Shown in pieces: positions 6,547-14,822 of a stretch of DNA of 33,242 nt. This stretch comes from Bacteroidales bacterium. Its GTDB lineage: Bacteria > Bacteroidota > Bacteroidia > Bacteroidales > Muribaculaceae. Location of the stretch: the NCBI GenBank assembly GCA_029007645.1, contig JAQXIE010000082.1, positions 1 through 33,242 of the forward strand, written 5' to 3'. Below the pieces are notes generated by a model. It saw only the letters and a program-made list of their open reading frames with translations, did no database searches and had not been told where the DNA came from. The first letter of the stretch is position 1, and each line of letters opens with the position of its first letter. Made by a program: the position numbers and the translations under genes.

Positions 6547-6609
6547 TTAGTTTTGTCTCGCATCCTTGGGCGTCTTCGTCCGCTTGCTTTCAGTCACATA
6601 CATTCGCAT
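6547..6609 (-). other. Possible 20-codon micro-ORF in the TIR element
   Basis: On the minus strand an ATG at 6609 opens a 20-codon frame ending at TAA (6547), coding for a basic peptide beginning MRMYVTESKRTK. The sequence AAAGGAG lies one base before the ATG, which looks like a Shine-Dalgarno site, although such sites are little used in Bacteroidetes. The start region lies in the loop of the 6581-6626 hairpin. It is more likely a by-product of the conserved element sequence than a real gene. Confidence 0.2.
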
Positions 6610-6700
6610 GCTCCTTTCAGCAAGCGAACGAATCCGCACCAAGGCTGCGACCCCTACGACCCTGAAATTTTAAGGAACAAGCTCTGACACCATATAAGAC

Positions 6701-7780
6701 GTGCCACAGAAACCGCAACAGAACAATACGGATAAAAAGAACAAGAGGAAGCATCCCCGGATCGGAGCCGGTCGGGGGATGCTCTATACTATGCTTGTGC
6801 TTGCGCTGCTGCTCGCAGCCTTTTTGATATTCATGGCGCCGATGATGCTGACGCGGGCGCCCCGGACGGCAATGATCCGCATCCCGGCGAACGCAACGGG
6901 CGCCGAGGTGCACGACACGCTGACCCGCTACATGGGCGACAGCTTTGCCGACAAAGTAATGAGGATGGCCCGCTTCCGCAAGACGGATTTCGCCAAACGG
7001 CATGGTGCCTACGAAATCAAAGAAGGCACCAACTCGCTGGAAGTGATGCGCATCCTCACATCCGGAGCCCAGACTCCAATGCGCGTCACCTACCATGGCG
7101 TGAGAAACATCCAGGAACTGCTGGACCGCATATCGGACAAACTGGCCTTCGGCAGCGACTCGCTCAGCATGGAGCTCTATTCGCCCGAAGTCCTCGACAA
7201 ATATGGCCTGGACTCGGAAAATGCCATGGCGATGTTCATCGACGATACTTACGAGATGTACTGGTCAGCCACTCCCGGGCAGGTAATTGACAAAATAGGA
7301 CGCAATTACACCCGATTCTGGGACGACGCCAACCGCGAAAAAGCGGCCCGACTCGGACTGAAACCCGTGGAAGTCATGATTCTGGCTTCGATAGTGGACG
7401 AAGAGTCGAACGCCGCCGAGGAAAAAGGGACGATAGGCCGGCTCTACATCAACCGGTTAAAAAAGAACATGCGTCTTCAGGCCGATCCGACCGTACGGTA
7501 CGCCACGGGCGATTTCACGATAAAGCGCATCACATCCGAACATCTGTCGACACAGTCGCCTTACAACACGTATCTGCATGCAGGACTGCCGCCGGGTCCG
7601 ATACGCACCACGAGCAAAGCCACGGTTCAAGCCATTCTGGACTCGAAGCCCAATGACTATCTCTACATGTGCGCCAAGGAGGATCTGTCGGGAACGCACA
7701 ATTTCGCGACCACATTCGCCGAGCATACACGCAACGCCATGCGCTACCAGCATGCACTTGACCAGAGAGGAATAAAATAG
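6701..7780 (+). CDS. mltG: Endolytic murein transglycosylase MltG
   Basis: This 359-residue membrane-anchored lytic transglycosylase cleaves nascent peptidoglycan strands and helps terminate glycan synthesis. A basic cytoplasmic tail (residues 1-26) is followed by one transmembrane helix (about 28-50). Next come a LysM-like region (about 56-125) and the YceG catalytic domain (about 130-355). The active-site stretch is ILASIVDEESN, with Glu234/Glu235 in the place of the catalytic glutamate, followed by YINRLKKNMRLQADPTVRYA and PYNTYLHAGLPPGPI, all diagnostic. The start is a GTG only 17 bases after the TIR element; a later ATG (residue 27) would remove the basic tail. It is the first gene of a tight four-gene operon. 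No promoter is obvious between the element and the start, so transcription may begin inside the element. Confidence 0.94.
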   Translation: MPQKPQQNNTDKKNKRKHPRIGAGRGMLYTMLVLALLLAAFLIFMAPMMLTRAPRTAMIRIPANATGAEVHDTLTRYMGDSFADKVMRMARFRKTDFAKRHGAYEIKEGTNSLEVMRILTSGAQTPMRVTYHGVRNIQELLDRISDKLAFGSDSLSMELYSPEVLDKYGLDSENAMAMFIDDTYEMYWSATPGQVIDKIGRNYTRFWDDANREKAARLGLKPVEVMILASIVDEESNAAEEKGTIGRLYINRLKKNMRLQADPTVRYATGDFTIKRITSEHLSTQSPYNTYLHAGLPPGPIRTTSKATVQAILDSKPNDYLYMCAKEDLSGTHNFATTFAEHTRNAMRYQHALDQRGIK

Positions 7781-7786
7781 GCACTT

Positions 7787-7996
7787 ATGACCGTAATCAA
7801 TCAATATTCCAATCAGGCGGAAGCCTTTATAGACAGAGGCTTTCTGATCAGCCGGGGAATTCCGGCCGAAGTACAGAGCGACGCCCTTTCGGAACTGTTT
7901 CCCGCCCCGGGTTCGGGCACGGGATCGATCTATCTGATTGTACCGGACCAAGACGCCGTACGCGCCGCGAGTCTGCTGAAAGACCGCAAATCCTGA
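7787..7996 (+). CDS. Small DUF2007-like protein
   Basis: This 69-residue cytoplasmic protein resembles the DUF2007 (putative prokaryotic signal-transducing) family. It has an N-terminal helix with Asn/Gln and Ala (NQYSNQAEAFIDRGFLISRG), then GIPAEVQSD, a loop with the LFP motif, a strand IYLIVPDQD and a final helix AVRAASLLKDRK. These match the family pattern of a compact ferredoxin-like fold. The function of the family is unknown. It starts six bases after mltG and ends one base before the next gene, so it is co-transcribed and probably translationally coupled. Confidence 0.65.
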   Translation: MTVINQYSNQAEAFIDRGFLISRGIPAEVQSDALSELFPAPGSGTGSIYLIVPDQDAVRAASLLKDRKS

Positions 7997-7997
7997 G

Positions 7998-9233
7998 GTG
8001 AGCAAAAGACTCTGTATCGCCGACATAATCAATCACACCGGAGCATATGGGTTCGCGCTTATGCTTCTGGCGCTATGGGCAGTCCTGACAGGCTGCCCGG
8101 CCACGGCTATGCCCCCTCAGAAACTGGAAATGCCCGATGCTATCGGACTCACTACGATTCCCGACTCCATAACGACTCGCATGGCAGTCACGGACTCACT
8201 GACAGTGCCCGGCCGGACATATGCCGAGAACGGCTGGCTGTATCGCCTGCGCAAGTACCACTATATCGACACACGCGACGAGAGTGTGAGATATCCCCGC
8301 TTCATAGATTTCTGCATGCGCGTATACCGATGGGCCGACAGGACATTCAACTCGCACGACCCGAACTATGTCAAGGGAGACGGCCGGAATTGGAAGGCGA
8401 TGATCGTTTCCGACAACTGGACCGATGCATATACCTTCCGCCCGCATAAATTGTCACCGATCTATATGTTGAGTCAGCCGTATGCAAACCTTGGACTAAC
8501 GCTGAAATACATGGCGGCGTCGCTAAGCTACTCAGTCGATGTCGGTACGATTTTCTCGGGCAACAAGCCACAGCACAACAAATGGGACTTCGGCTTCAGC
8601 TGCGCACTGTTCAATATCGAGCTGCATTACTGGAAGAACGACGGCGGTACGTACATACGCCGCTTCTCCGAGTACAATCACGGCCAGTTGATCAAGAAAT
8701 ATTTCGAGGGTCTGACGCTTACGGGCTATCAGGCCATGGGTTATTACTTCTTCAACAACAAGAAGTTCAGCTGGGGAGCGGCCCAGAGCAATTCCAACAA
8801 TCAGCTGCGCAGTGCTGGTTCAGCCACACTCGGATTCGACGTGAGTTCATATACGGTGGATTTCGATTTCACCAAACTGCCCACCGAGTTGCTCAACGTC
8901 TATGACTATCCGTTCGATCAATACCGGTTTCATTATCAGTCATACAGACTGATCGGCGGCTACAGCTACAACTGGGTGATCAACAAGCATCTCGTGGCCA
9001 ATATTTCGGCGATTCCGGGCATGGGAATATCAGTATCGGACTATAGTTCGACGTACGGAGCGAAGCGCATGTTTTCCATCGGAGGAAAAGGCGCCGCGGC
9101 GCTGTCATATTATAACAAGCGGTTCTTTGCCGGGATTAACGCGGCCTTACACCTGAACGGGTTTATAAACAAACGCGTGGGTTTTGCCAGCGTGATACAG
9201 AACTATCAGGCAGCCATAGGATTAAAATTCTAA
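7998..9233 (+). CDS. DUF4421-like outer-membrane protein
   Basis: This 411-residue protein begins with GTG. It has an N-terminal hydrophobic stretch (about residues 18-37, FALMLLALWAVLTGC), which works as a signal peptide; the Cys after LTG could be a lipobox. Beyond about residue 110 the chain alternates short amphipathic strands rich in Tyr, Phe and Gly (LGLTLKYMAASLSYSVDVG, KWDFGFSCALFNIELHYW, HLVANISAIPGMGISV) and ends in GLKF, as beta-barrel outer-membrane proteins do. The pattern fits the Bacteroidetes DUF4421 family, whose role is unknown. It lies one base after the DUF2007-like gene and three bases before ribD. Confidence 0.7.
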   Translation: MSKRLCIADIINHTGAYGFALMLLALWAVLTGCPATAMPPQKLEMPDAIGLTTIPDSITTRMAVTDSLTVPGRTYAENGWLYRLRKYHYIDTRDESVRYPRFIDFCMRVYRWADRTFNSHDPNYVKGDGRNWKAMIVSDNWTDAYTFRPHKLSPIYMLSQPYANLGLTLKYMAASLSYSVDVGTIFSGNKPQHNKWDFGFSCALFNIELHYWKNDGGTYIRRFSEYNHGQLIKKYFEGLTLTGYQAMGYYFFNNKKFSWGAAQSNSNNQLRSAGSATLGFDVSSYTVDFDFTKLPTELLNVYDYPFDQYRFHYQSYRLIGGYSYNWVINKHLVANISAIPGMGISVSDYSSTYGAKRMFSIGGKGAAALSYYNKRFFAGINAALHLNGFINKRVGFASVIQNYQAAIGLKF

Positions 9234-9236
9234 GAG

Positions 9237-10226
9237 ATGGTTACAAAAGAAGAGATAACCGAACGGGACATTTCGATGATGCGGCGGGCATTGCAGCTTG
9301 CGGCGCAGGGAGCGGGGCATGTATCCCCCAATCCGATGGTAGGAGCTGTGATCACGGACGCCACGGGGCGTATTATCGGCGAGGGCTGGCACCGCGCTTA
9401 CGGCGGTCCGCATGCCGAGGTACAGGCATTTCTTGACGTCCGGCCCGATGACGAGCACCTGCTGAAGGAATCCTCCATCTATGTCACTCTGGAACCATGC
9501 TCGCATTACGGCAAGACGCCGCCCTGCGCCGAACTGCTGATCCGGAAGGGAATTACGCGTGCCGTAATAGGATGCGGCGATCCCAATCCCAAAGTATCGG
9601 GCCGGGGCATCAGGATGTTGCGCGAGGCGGGAATAACGGTTGTGGAGAATGTGCTTGAAGATGAATGCCGGTATCTGAACCGGCGGTTCATGACAGCACA
9701 GACGCTGCGGCGTCCCTGGATCGAACTGAAATGGGCTCAAAGCGCCGACGGATTCATGGCCGCCGACAATCCGGCAGTTTCCGCACCGGGCGAGTCCGGC
9801 TATCTGCCCGTGGCGCTTTCCACGCCTGTCAGCGCCGTGCTGATGCATCGCGAGCGCTCCTTGTGCGATGCAATTATGGTCGGAACCGACACCCTGATTA
9901 CCGACAACCCGTCGCTGACCACGCGATTGTGGCCCGGACGCAGCCCCAGACCCGTGCTGTTCAGAAGCGACCGGCTTCCCGACACGCTCCGGATTCTTGA
10001 CCGCGACCCGATATGGCTCGATCCCGCACTGCCGCTGCAGGAAAACATGCGGCTGCTTTTCAGCCAGCACGGCATAACATCGCTGATGGTGGAAGGAGGG
10101 GCAAGGTTGCTCGAATCTTTCATCACGGCCGGACTGTTCGATGAAATCCGTGTGGAAACATCCTGCTTTCCGCTTAAATCCGGACTTCGGTCACCGGTCC
10201 TCCCCCACACCGTGGGACAATCCTGA
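9237..10226 (+). CDS. ribD: Bifunctional riboflavin deaminase/reductase RibD
   Basis: This 329-residue enzyme performs the second and third steps of riboflavin synthesis: deamination of the GTP-derived pyrimidine and NADPH-dependent reduction of its ribosyl side chain. The N-terminal cytidine-deaminase-like domain (about 10-150) has SPNPMVGAVI, the zinc/catalytic motif H59-A-E61 and the second zinc site PCSHYGKTPPC (Cys88 and Cys97). The C-terminal dihydrofolate-reductase-like domain (about 155-325) has RPWIELKWAQSADG, the GTDTLITDNPSLTTR stretch and VEGGARLLESFI. The length is slightly short for the family. It is the last gene of the mltG operon, which is unusual company for a vitamin gene. 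Confidence 0.95.
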   Translation: MVTKEEITERDISMMRRALQLAAQGAGHVSPNPMVGAVITDATGRIIGEGWHRAYGGPHAEVQAFLDVRPDDEHLLKESSIYVTLEPCSHYGKTPPCAELLIRKGITRAVIGCGDPNPKVSGRGIRMLREAGITVVENVLEDECRYLNRRFMTAQTLRRPWIELKWAQSADGFMAADNPAVSAPGESGYLPVALSTPVSAVLMHRERSLCDAIMVGTDTLITDNPSLTTRLWPGRSPRPVLFRSDRLPDTLRILDRDPIWLDPALPLQENMRLLFSQHGITSLMVEGGARLLESFITAGLFDEIRVETSCFPLKSGLRSPVLPHTVGQS

Positions 10227-10243
10227 GTCTAAGGAATTTTTTG

Positions 10244-10251
10244 TAACTTTG
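10244..10251 (+). promoter_or_regulatory. Candidate -7 box for the MATE gene
   Basis: TAACTTTG fits TAnnTTTG and lies 19 bases before the ATG at 10271, directly after the ribD stop. No good -33 TTTG is seen. Confidence 0.5.
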
Positions 10252-10270
10252 CACCGTCGAAGGAAAAGGT

Positions 10271-11683
10271 ATGGCAAAGAACAATAAGGAACCGCAAGAC
10301 AGGCTATACGAACTTGGAAACGCGCCCATCGGAAAGCTACTGTTCAAATACAGTCTTCCAGCGGTGATAGGCACCGTAGTCAGTGCGATCTACAACATTA
10401 TTGACTCCATTGTTATCGGGCACGCCATCGACGATCCGAACGTTGTGAGCGGTATCGCCGTGACGTTTCCGGTAATGAATCTGGTGACGGCATTGGGCAT
10501 GCTCGTCGGCGCCGGCGCAGCGGCACGCGTATCAATAGTAATGGGCCAGAACGACCGCCGTATAGCCGAGATAATCCTGGGCAACTGCGTGCAGCTGTCG
10601 CTGATCATCGGCGTGGCATATGCGACGTTATTCTATATCTTCATGGATCCGATTCTGAAGATGTTCGGAGCGTCGCCCAACTCGTTGCCCTATGCCCGAG
10701 AATTTATGGTGTGGGTGCTTCCCGGCTGCGTGCTTCAGAACCTGACGTTCAGTTTCAACAATGTGATGCGAGCCTCGGGCTATCCCGCCAAGGCAATGTA
10801 CACCAACATGATAGGCGCTGTGCTGAACTGCATTCTCGCGCCGTTGTTCCTGTTCGGATTCCATTGGGGCATACGCGGGGCCGCGATAGCCACCGACATC
10901 TCCATGACAGTCACCGCCATCTGGGTGATGAGCCACTTCTTCAACCGTAACAACACGCTGCACTTCGAACATGGCACATACCGTTTCAACTGGCCGATAA
11001 TCCGTAGCGTGCTTTACATCGGTATGGCTCCGTTCCTGATCAACGCGACCGGTTCAGCCATAAACGCCATAGTCAACAACACCCTGATGAAATATGGCGG
11101 CGATAACGCCATAGCATCCGTCGTGGTGTTCAACCGTTTCGTCACCATTTTCGTGTTCACGATCATCGGCATATGCCAGGGAATGCAGCCTATCGTGGGC
11201 TACAATTACGGATCGGGACGCTACAAACGGTTGATGAAGACCTTCAGACTCGCAGCCATCACCGGGGTGATAATCTCGACCACGGGGAGCATTGTGGGGC
11301 ATTTCAATCCCCGGGCCATCGCCTCGATGTTCATGCAGGATCCCGAACAGATTGCGTGCGCCGTAAACTGTCTGCAAATCACGACGCTGACATTCTGGAT
11401 GGTCGGATTTCAGATTGTCACTACCAACTTCTTCCAGTCATTGGGCATGGCCGGAAAATCGATCTTCCTGTCGTTGACACGACAGATCATCTTTATGGTT
11501 CCGCTACTGTTCATATTGCCGCGTATGTGGCAACTGGACGGAGTATGGGCATCGTACCCGATATCTGATTTTCTATCGACCGTGGTGGCTATTATTCTTC
11601 TGACCAAACAATTGAGTCACATCCGGATCATGGCGCGCAAGCGCAGCGAGGAGACACCGGAGCAAGCCGCCCACGACCTGTAA
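10271..11683 (+). CDS. MATE-family efflux transporter
   Basis: This 470-residue inner-membrane protein has about 12 hydrophobic segments in two MatE repeats (about residues 15-180 and 240-410). The opening LGNAPIGKLLFKYSLPAVIGTVVSAIYNIIDSIVIGH is characteristic of the NorM/DinF-like group common in Bacteroidetes. The second repeat begins VLYIGMAPFLINATGSAINAI, and PIVGYNYGSGRYKR is the usual conserved loop. Such transporters export cationic drugs or metabolites using Na+ or H+ gradients; the substrate cannot be predicted. It ends 33 bases from the convergent epimerase gene with no evident terminator between. Confidence 0.92.
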   Translation: MAKNNKEPQDRLYELGNAPIGKLLFKYSLPAVIGTVVSAIYNIIDSIVIGHAIDDPNVVSGIAVTFPVMNLVTALGMLVGAGAAARVSIVMGQNDRRIAEIILGNCVQLSLIIGVAYATLFYIFMDPILKMFGASPNSLPYAREFMVWVLPGCVLQNLTFSFNNVMRASGYPAKAMYTNMIGAVLNCILAPLFLFGFHWGIRGAAIATDISMTVTAIWVMSHFFNRNNTLHFEHGTYRFNWPIIRSVLYIGMAPFLINATGSAINAIVNNTLMKYGGDNAIASVVVFNRFVTIFVFTIIGICQGMQPIVGYNYGSGRYKRLMKTFRLAAITGVIISTTGSIVGHFNPRAIASMFMQDPEQIACAVNCLQITTLTFWMVGFQIVTTNFFQSLGMAGKSIFLSLTRQIIFMVPLLFILPRMWQLDGVWASYPISDFLSTVVAIILLTKQLSHIRIMARKRSEETPEQAAHDL

Positions 11684-11716
11684 GCAGGGATCCTATTATA
11701 ATCGGAAATATTTAGG

Positions 11717-12712
11717 TTATTCGCTGACGAACTGGATGTCGTCGGTCCGCGGGTGTACGAACTCGAACTCCAGGGTTCGGGCCAATCCCTCCTGAAGTGT
11801 GAAAGGAGCCTCGAAACCGCACTGATGCACCTTGGTGGCATCGAACTCAGTCGTGGCACAGAATTTCTTTACACGGACCGAGGATATAGTCAGCTTGCGG
11901 CCCGTCACCTTTGCGAGCAGGTCGAAGCACTTGCCTCCCAGCATCCCGAGCCAGTAGGGATAATGCGTGGCGGGAATATGCTTGCCCAGCACCTCCGACA
12001 CATGCGACACGAGCTGATTCATGTTCATATCGGGCTTGTCGACGTAGTTGAACACGTTATAGCCCGTCGTTTCCTTGTCGATCATGAACTTCACGAGAGC
12101 GACGATATTGCCAACATAGGCCATTGACTTGCGGTTGACGCCCTTGCCTACCATCAGGAAGCGTCCGGAGGAAATCTGCCGGAGCAGATTGTAGACATTT
12201 CCGCGGTTGCGCTCGCCGAAGATCACCGTCGGACGGATTATGTCGATATTCCAGTCGGGGTGGGTCTCATACCACTTTTCGAGCACTTGTTCGGCCTGTA
12301 GTTTCGACTTGCCGTAATCGTTGAACGGGTCCACGGGATGTGACTCGTCGGGGTTCTTCTTATTGAGGCCGTATACGGCCACGCTTGAGAAGAAAACGAT
12401 ACGCTTGCATCCATTGCGCTCCATGGCCCGGAGCGTGTTTTCCATGCCGCCGACGTTGATGTCGTAATAGAGCGAAACGGGCTTGACGTCGTCACGGTGC
12501 TGCGCAGCCAGGAGCACCACGACATCGGTTCCTTTCATTCCTCGGTCCAGATCCTCCTGATTCCTCACATCACCCTGCGTGGTGAGGTGGTTGAAGAAGT
12601 GGCTCGGGAGCAAATCAATATTGTTGCACTGATATTTGTCAGGTTCGTGGCCGAGGAGTTCGAGGATGCGTGTTCCCACGAACCCGCTGCCACCGATAAG
12701 TGTGATTTTCAT
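11717..12712 (-). CDS. NAD-dependent sugar epimerase/dehydratase (extended SDR)
   Basis: This 331-residue cytoplasmic enzyme acts on nucleotide sugars. The Rossmann motif GGSGFVG is at residues 7-13, the DVRN segment is near 48, and LLAAQHR is near 67-73. The active site comprises the Ser110 region (FFSSVAVYG) and Tyr133-x3-Lys137 (DYGKSK). The C-terminal substrate domain includes the MAYVGNIV and GYNVFNYVDKP segments found in related epimerases. It is the last gene of the minus-strand polysaccharide block, three bases after a GT2 gene. The exact reaction (4-epimerase, dehydratase or reductase) cannot be told from the sequence. Confidence 0.85.
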   Translation of the reverse strand: MKITLIGGSGFVGTRILELLGHEPDKYQCNNIDLLPSHFFNHLTTQGDVRNQEDLDRGMKGTDVVVLLAAQHRDDVKPVSLYYDINVGGMENTLRAMERNGCKRIVFFSSVAVYGLNKKNPDESHPVDPFNDYGKSKLQAEQVLEKWYETHPDWNIDIIRPTVIFGERNRGNVYNLLRQISSGRFLMVGKGVNRKSMAYVGNIVALVKFMIDKETTGYNVFNYVDKPDMNMNQLVSHVSEVLGKHIPATHYPYWLGMLGGKCFDLLAKVTGRKLTISSVRVKKFCATTEFDATKVHQCGFEAPFTLQEGLARTLEFEFVHPRTDDIQFVSE

Positions 12713-12715
12713 AGA

Positions 12716-13588
12716 CTATTTTTTAGGAGAGGTCTTACCTCGGCCGCGCTTTCCGTACATGATTTTCTGACGGATGTCGGCATGGTAAAGTTTGCGGACG
12801 AATCCGTCGGGCATCAAGCGGAACAGATAGCGGGCCACAGGGAAAATATAACGCCAGCTGATGCGGCCGTGCAAGCGGGCGATGGCGTTGGAATAGACGC
12901 GCAGTTCTTCGTTTCGGGCCTTGAGGTTGCCGCGGCGTTTCAGGGTCTGGTCGTCACGGCGGAAACGGAGCACGACATCGTGGATATTTGATATTCTTAT
13001 GCCTTCCGACACACAGTCCACCCAGAGGCAATAGTCCTGTGTCCACAGGCGGTTCTCCTTATATCTGAGGCCGCGTCCGAAAACTGCGTCACGGCGGATC
13101 ATCACCGTAGGATGTGCCATGGGATTGGCCTTGCAGATATAATTGCGGATTTCGTGATCGTCTTCGGGATAGGTCCTGACGCCGCGGATATCGCCTTGGC
13201 TGTTGAATTCCTCGATACTGCCGCCCACCACCGCAATTTCGGGATGCTGCTCCAGATAATCCTCCTCGAGGCTCAGACGCGCCGGAAGTGCGATGTCATC
13301 GGAGTCCATGCGGGCCACATAATCGCCGGTGCAGTATTCGATGCCATTGTTCAGAGCGGCGGGAAGACCGCGGTTCTCGTCATTGGCGACGATGGTCATC
13401 ACGTCGCCGACTTCCCTGTGGAACCGGTCGACAATATCATATTGCACATCGGTAAGCGGGCCATCCTCCACAAGAACTATCTGATCAGGCTTGCGCTCCT
13501 GGTCATCCCAGATGCTTCGAAGCGCCCGCTCGAAGTATTCCGGATTGTCCTTTATGTAGACAGACATCAGAACCGTTATCTTTGACAT
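12716..13588 (-). CDS. Glycosyltransferase family 2
   Basis: This 290-residue GT-A enzyme is cytoplasmic or peripheral to the membrane. Nucleotide-sugar binding motifs are VLMSVY at the N-terminus, VEDG at 40-43 and the metal-binding DSDD at 95-98 (ARMDSDDIALP). The acceptor side has NPMAHPTVMIRR and WTQDYCLWVD, typical of the AmsE/WcaA-like group that adds sugars to lipid-linked repeat units. The C-terminus is very basic (KRGRGKTSPKK), suiting membrane contact. It lies between the EpsG-like polymerase (18-base gap) and the epimerase. Confidence 0.9.
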   Translation of the reverse strand: MSKITVLMSVYIKDNPEYFERALRSIWDDQERKPDQIVLVEDGPLTDVQYDIVDRFHREVGDVMTIVANDENRGLPAALNNGIEYCTGDYVARMDSDDIALPARLSLEEDYLEQHPEIAVVGGSIEEFNSQGDIRGVRTYPEDDHEIRNYICKANPMAHPTVMIRRDAVFGRGLRYKENRLWTQDYCLWVDCVSEGIRISNIHDVVLRFRRDDQTLKRRGNLKARNEELRVYSNAIARLHGRISWRYIFPVARYLFRLMPDGFVRKLYHADIRQKIMYGKRGRGKTSPKK

Positions 13589-13606
13589 CTTTTCTCTTTC
13601 TAATCG

Positions 13607-14701
13607 TTACGGCTTGAAAGCCGTCAGTAAATAATAGGCACCGCCTATCTGTGTGAGCATCAGCAACAACGGATAGATCAGCAGCACATAGTAATGTTTG
13701 CGGCTCACCATGGGAAACATTGCGTAGCCCAGGATGCCGGCCGAACCGAACAGCTCGCCCATACGGATCTGGATCACCGCGATATCGCTGAACAGCAGAT
13801 AGAAAATCTGCGAGAACACAAGCATCTTGACGCATATCACGGCCAGCGGATAATGACTCTGAAGATACTTGATGCGGATAATCATAACGAATATGGCTAT
13901 GATTTCCAATATACGGTGCAGATCGATATCTATTGAATTGGCGGCCATATCCCGGCCCATATAATTCTCGAGATAGGTCTCGACGATGCCTATGGGAATA
14001 AACTTCGAGAAGATACCGAACTCCATTCCGGCCATGTGCAGCAGCACGGCAGCCCCGAGGATCGAACCCCATACATACCGGTTGAGACTCTTCGCCTTCA
14101 GGAAGTAGAGGGGAATCAGCACCACGGCCGAATTGTGGAAGAACAGGGCCAGCATCACCAGGGGGAAATAAATCCACCACTTGCGTTCGACGATATAACG
14201 CAATGAGATGAGCATCAGGCCCAGCGCCACGCCCGAACGCATCTGGACCATGTCGTGCAGCACGAACTGGAATGTCATGTAGAGGCCCAGTGAAATCCAG
14301 ATATTGGGAGCGTTGCGCAGGATGGCCCACATATGTGTGCCGACCGACAGCAACGCATAGACGGTGAGAAGCACCATGAATGTCGGCGACAGCATGGATA
14401 TCCATGTGAAGGAAATCTCCATATCACGCAGCGACTTATTGCCCAATGTGGTGCGGTACAGATGCTCATACATCTGATAATCCGGCAGATACTCCGGCCG
14501 GTTGACAACAGCTATGGCCATCATCACATACAACAGGCCGAACGCGCAATAGACTAACTTGCGGTTCGACCTACTGAGGCCGTGCAGTGGATTATACTCC
14601 ATGCGCTCCTCAGGAACGTATGCAAACACCAATCGCCGCGATATCAATGGTGCTGTCACCAACATCGCGAACGTCAGCAGTATGAAGTAGATCAGAACCA
14701 T
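13607..14701 (-). CDS. EpsG-like polysaccharide polymerase
   Basis: This 364-residue inner-membrane protein has roughly 10 hydrophobic segments. The region around residues 80-185 (ISFTWISML, FQFVLHDMVQMRSGVALGLMLISLRYI, then FPLVMLALFFHNSAVVLIPLYFL) is typical of the EpsG/Wzy-like family. Members of this family polymerise repeat units at the periplasmic face. The conserved R-x-G-x-A and FHxSA motifs are present as RSGVAL and FHNSAV. No other polymerase is visible in the locus, so this is the likely Wzy equivalent. It follows the GT2 gene at 14823-15641 after a 121-base gap in which I find no promoter. Confidence 0.85.
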   Translation of the reverse strand: MVLIYFILLTFAMLVTAPLISRRLVFAYVPEERMEYNPLHGLSRSNRKLVYCAFGLLYVMMAIAVVNRPEYLPDYQMYEHLYRTTLGNKSLRDMEISFTWISMLSPTFMVLLTVYALLSVGTHMWAILRNAPNIWISLGLYMTFQFVLHDMVQMRSGVALGLMLISLRYIVERKWWIYFPLVMLALFFHNSAVVLIPLYFLKAKSLNRYVWGSILGAAVLLHMAGMEFGIFSKFIPIGIVETYLENYMGRDMAANSIDIDLHRILEIIAIFVMIIRIKYLQSHYPLAVICVKMLVFSQIFYLLFSDIAVIQIRMGELFGSAGILGYAMFPMVSRKHYYVLLIYPLLLMLTQIGGAYYLLTAFKP

Positions 14702-14822
14702 TTAACGGTACTGAATAATTGTTTCATTATCGATAGGAAGTTCCGGATTAAATACATCGGGTTGTCACAGGCTGTATTTACCGTCTGATTTCCTATCTTA
14801 AAACGATACGGGAGCCGTAATA

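Larger units (their letters stand above)
6304..6684. mobile_element. 381-bp MITE-like element with terminal inverted repeats
   Basis: The left end (6304-6338) and the right end (6650-6684) are inverted repeats of about 35 bp with two mismatches, beginning GAGCTTGTTCCTTAAAATTT. The whole hpf-mltG gap is essentially this element. It starts at the base after the hpf stop and ends 16 bases before the mltG start. It contains no transposase. The interior has a nested hairpin (6338-6429), an AT-rich middle (6430-6545) and a second hairpin (CGCTTGCT 6581-6588 with AGCAAGCG 6619-6626). No clear target-site duplication is seen. It could be a non-autonomous transposable element, a REP-type repeat or a structured intergenic RNA. 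Confidence 0.75.

Noticed and set aside
13503..14405. 300-residue minus-strand frame across the EpsG-like gene
   Set aside because: It overlaps two well-supported genes in another frame and shows no membrane or enzyme pattern.
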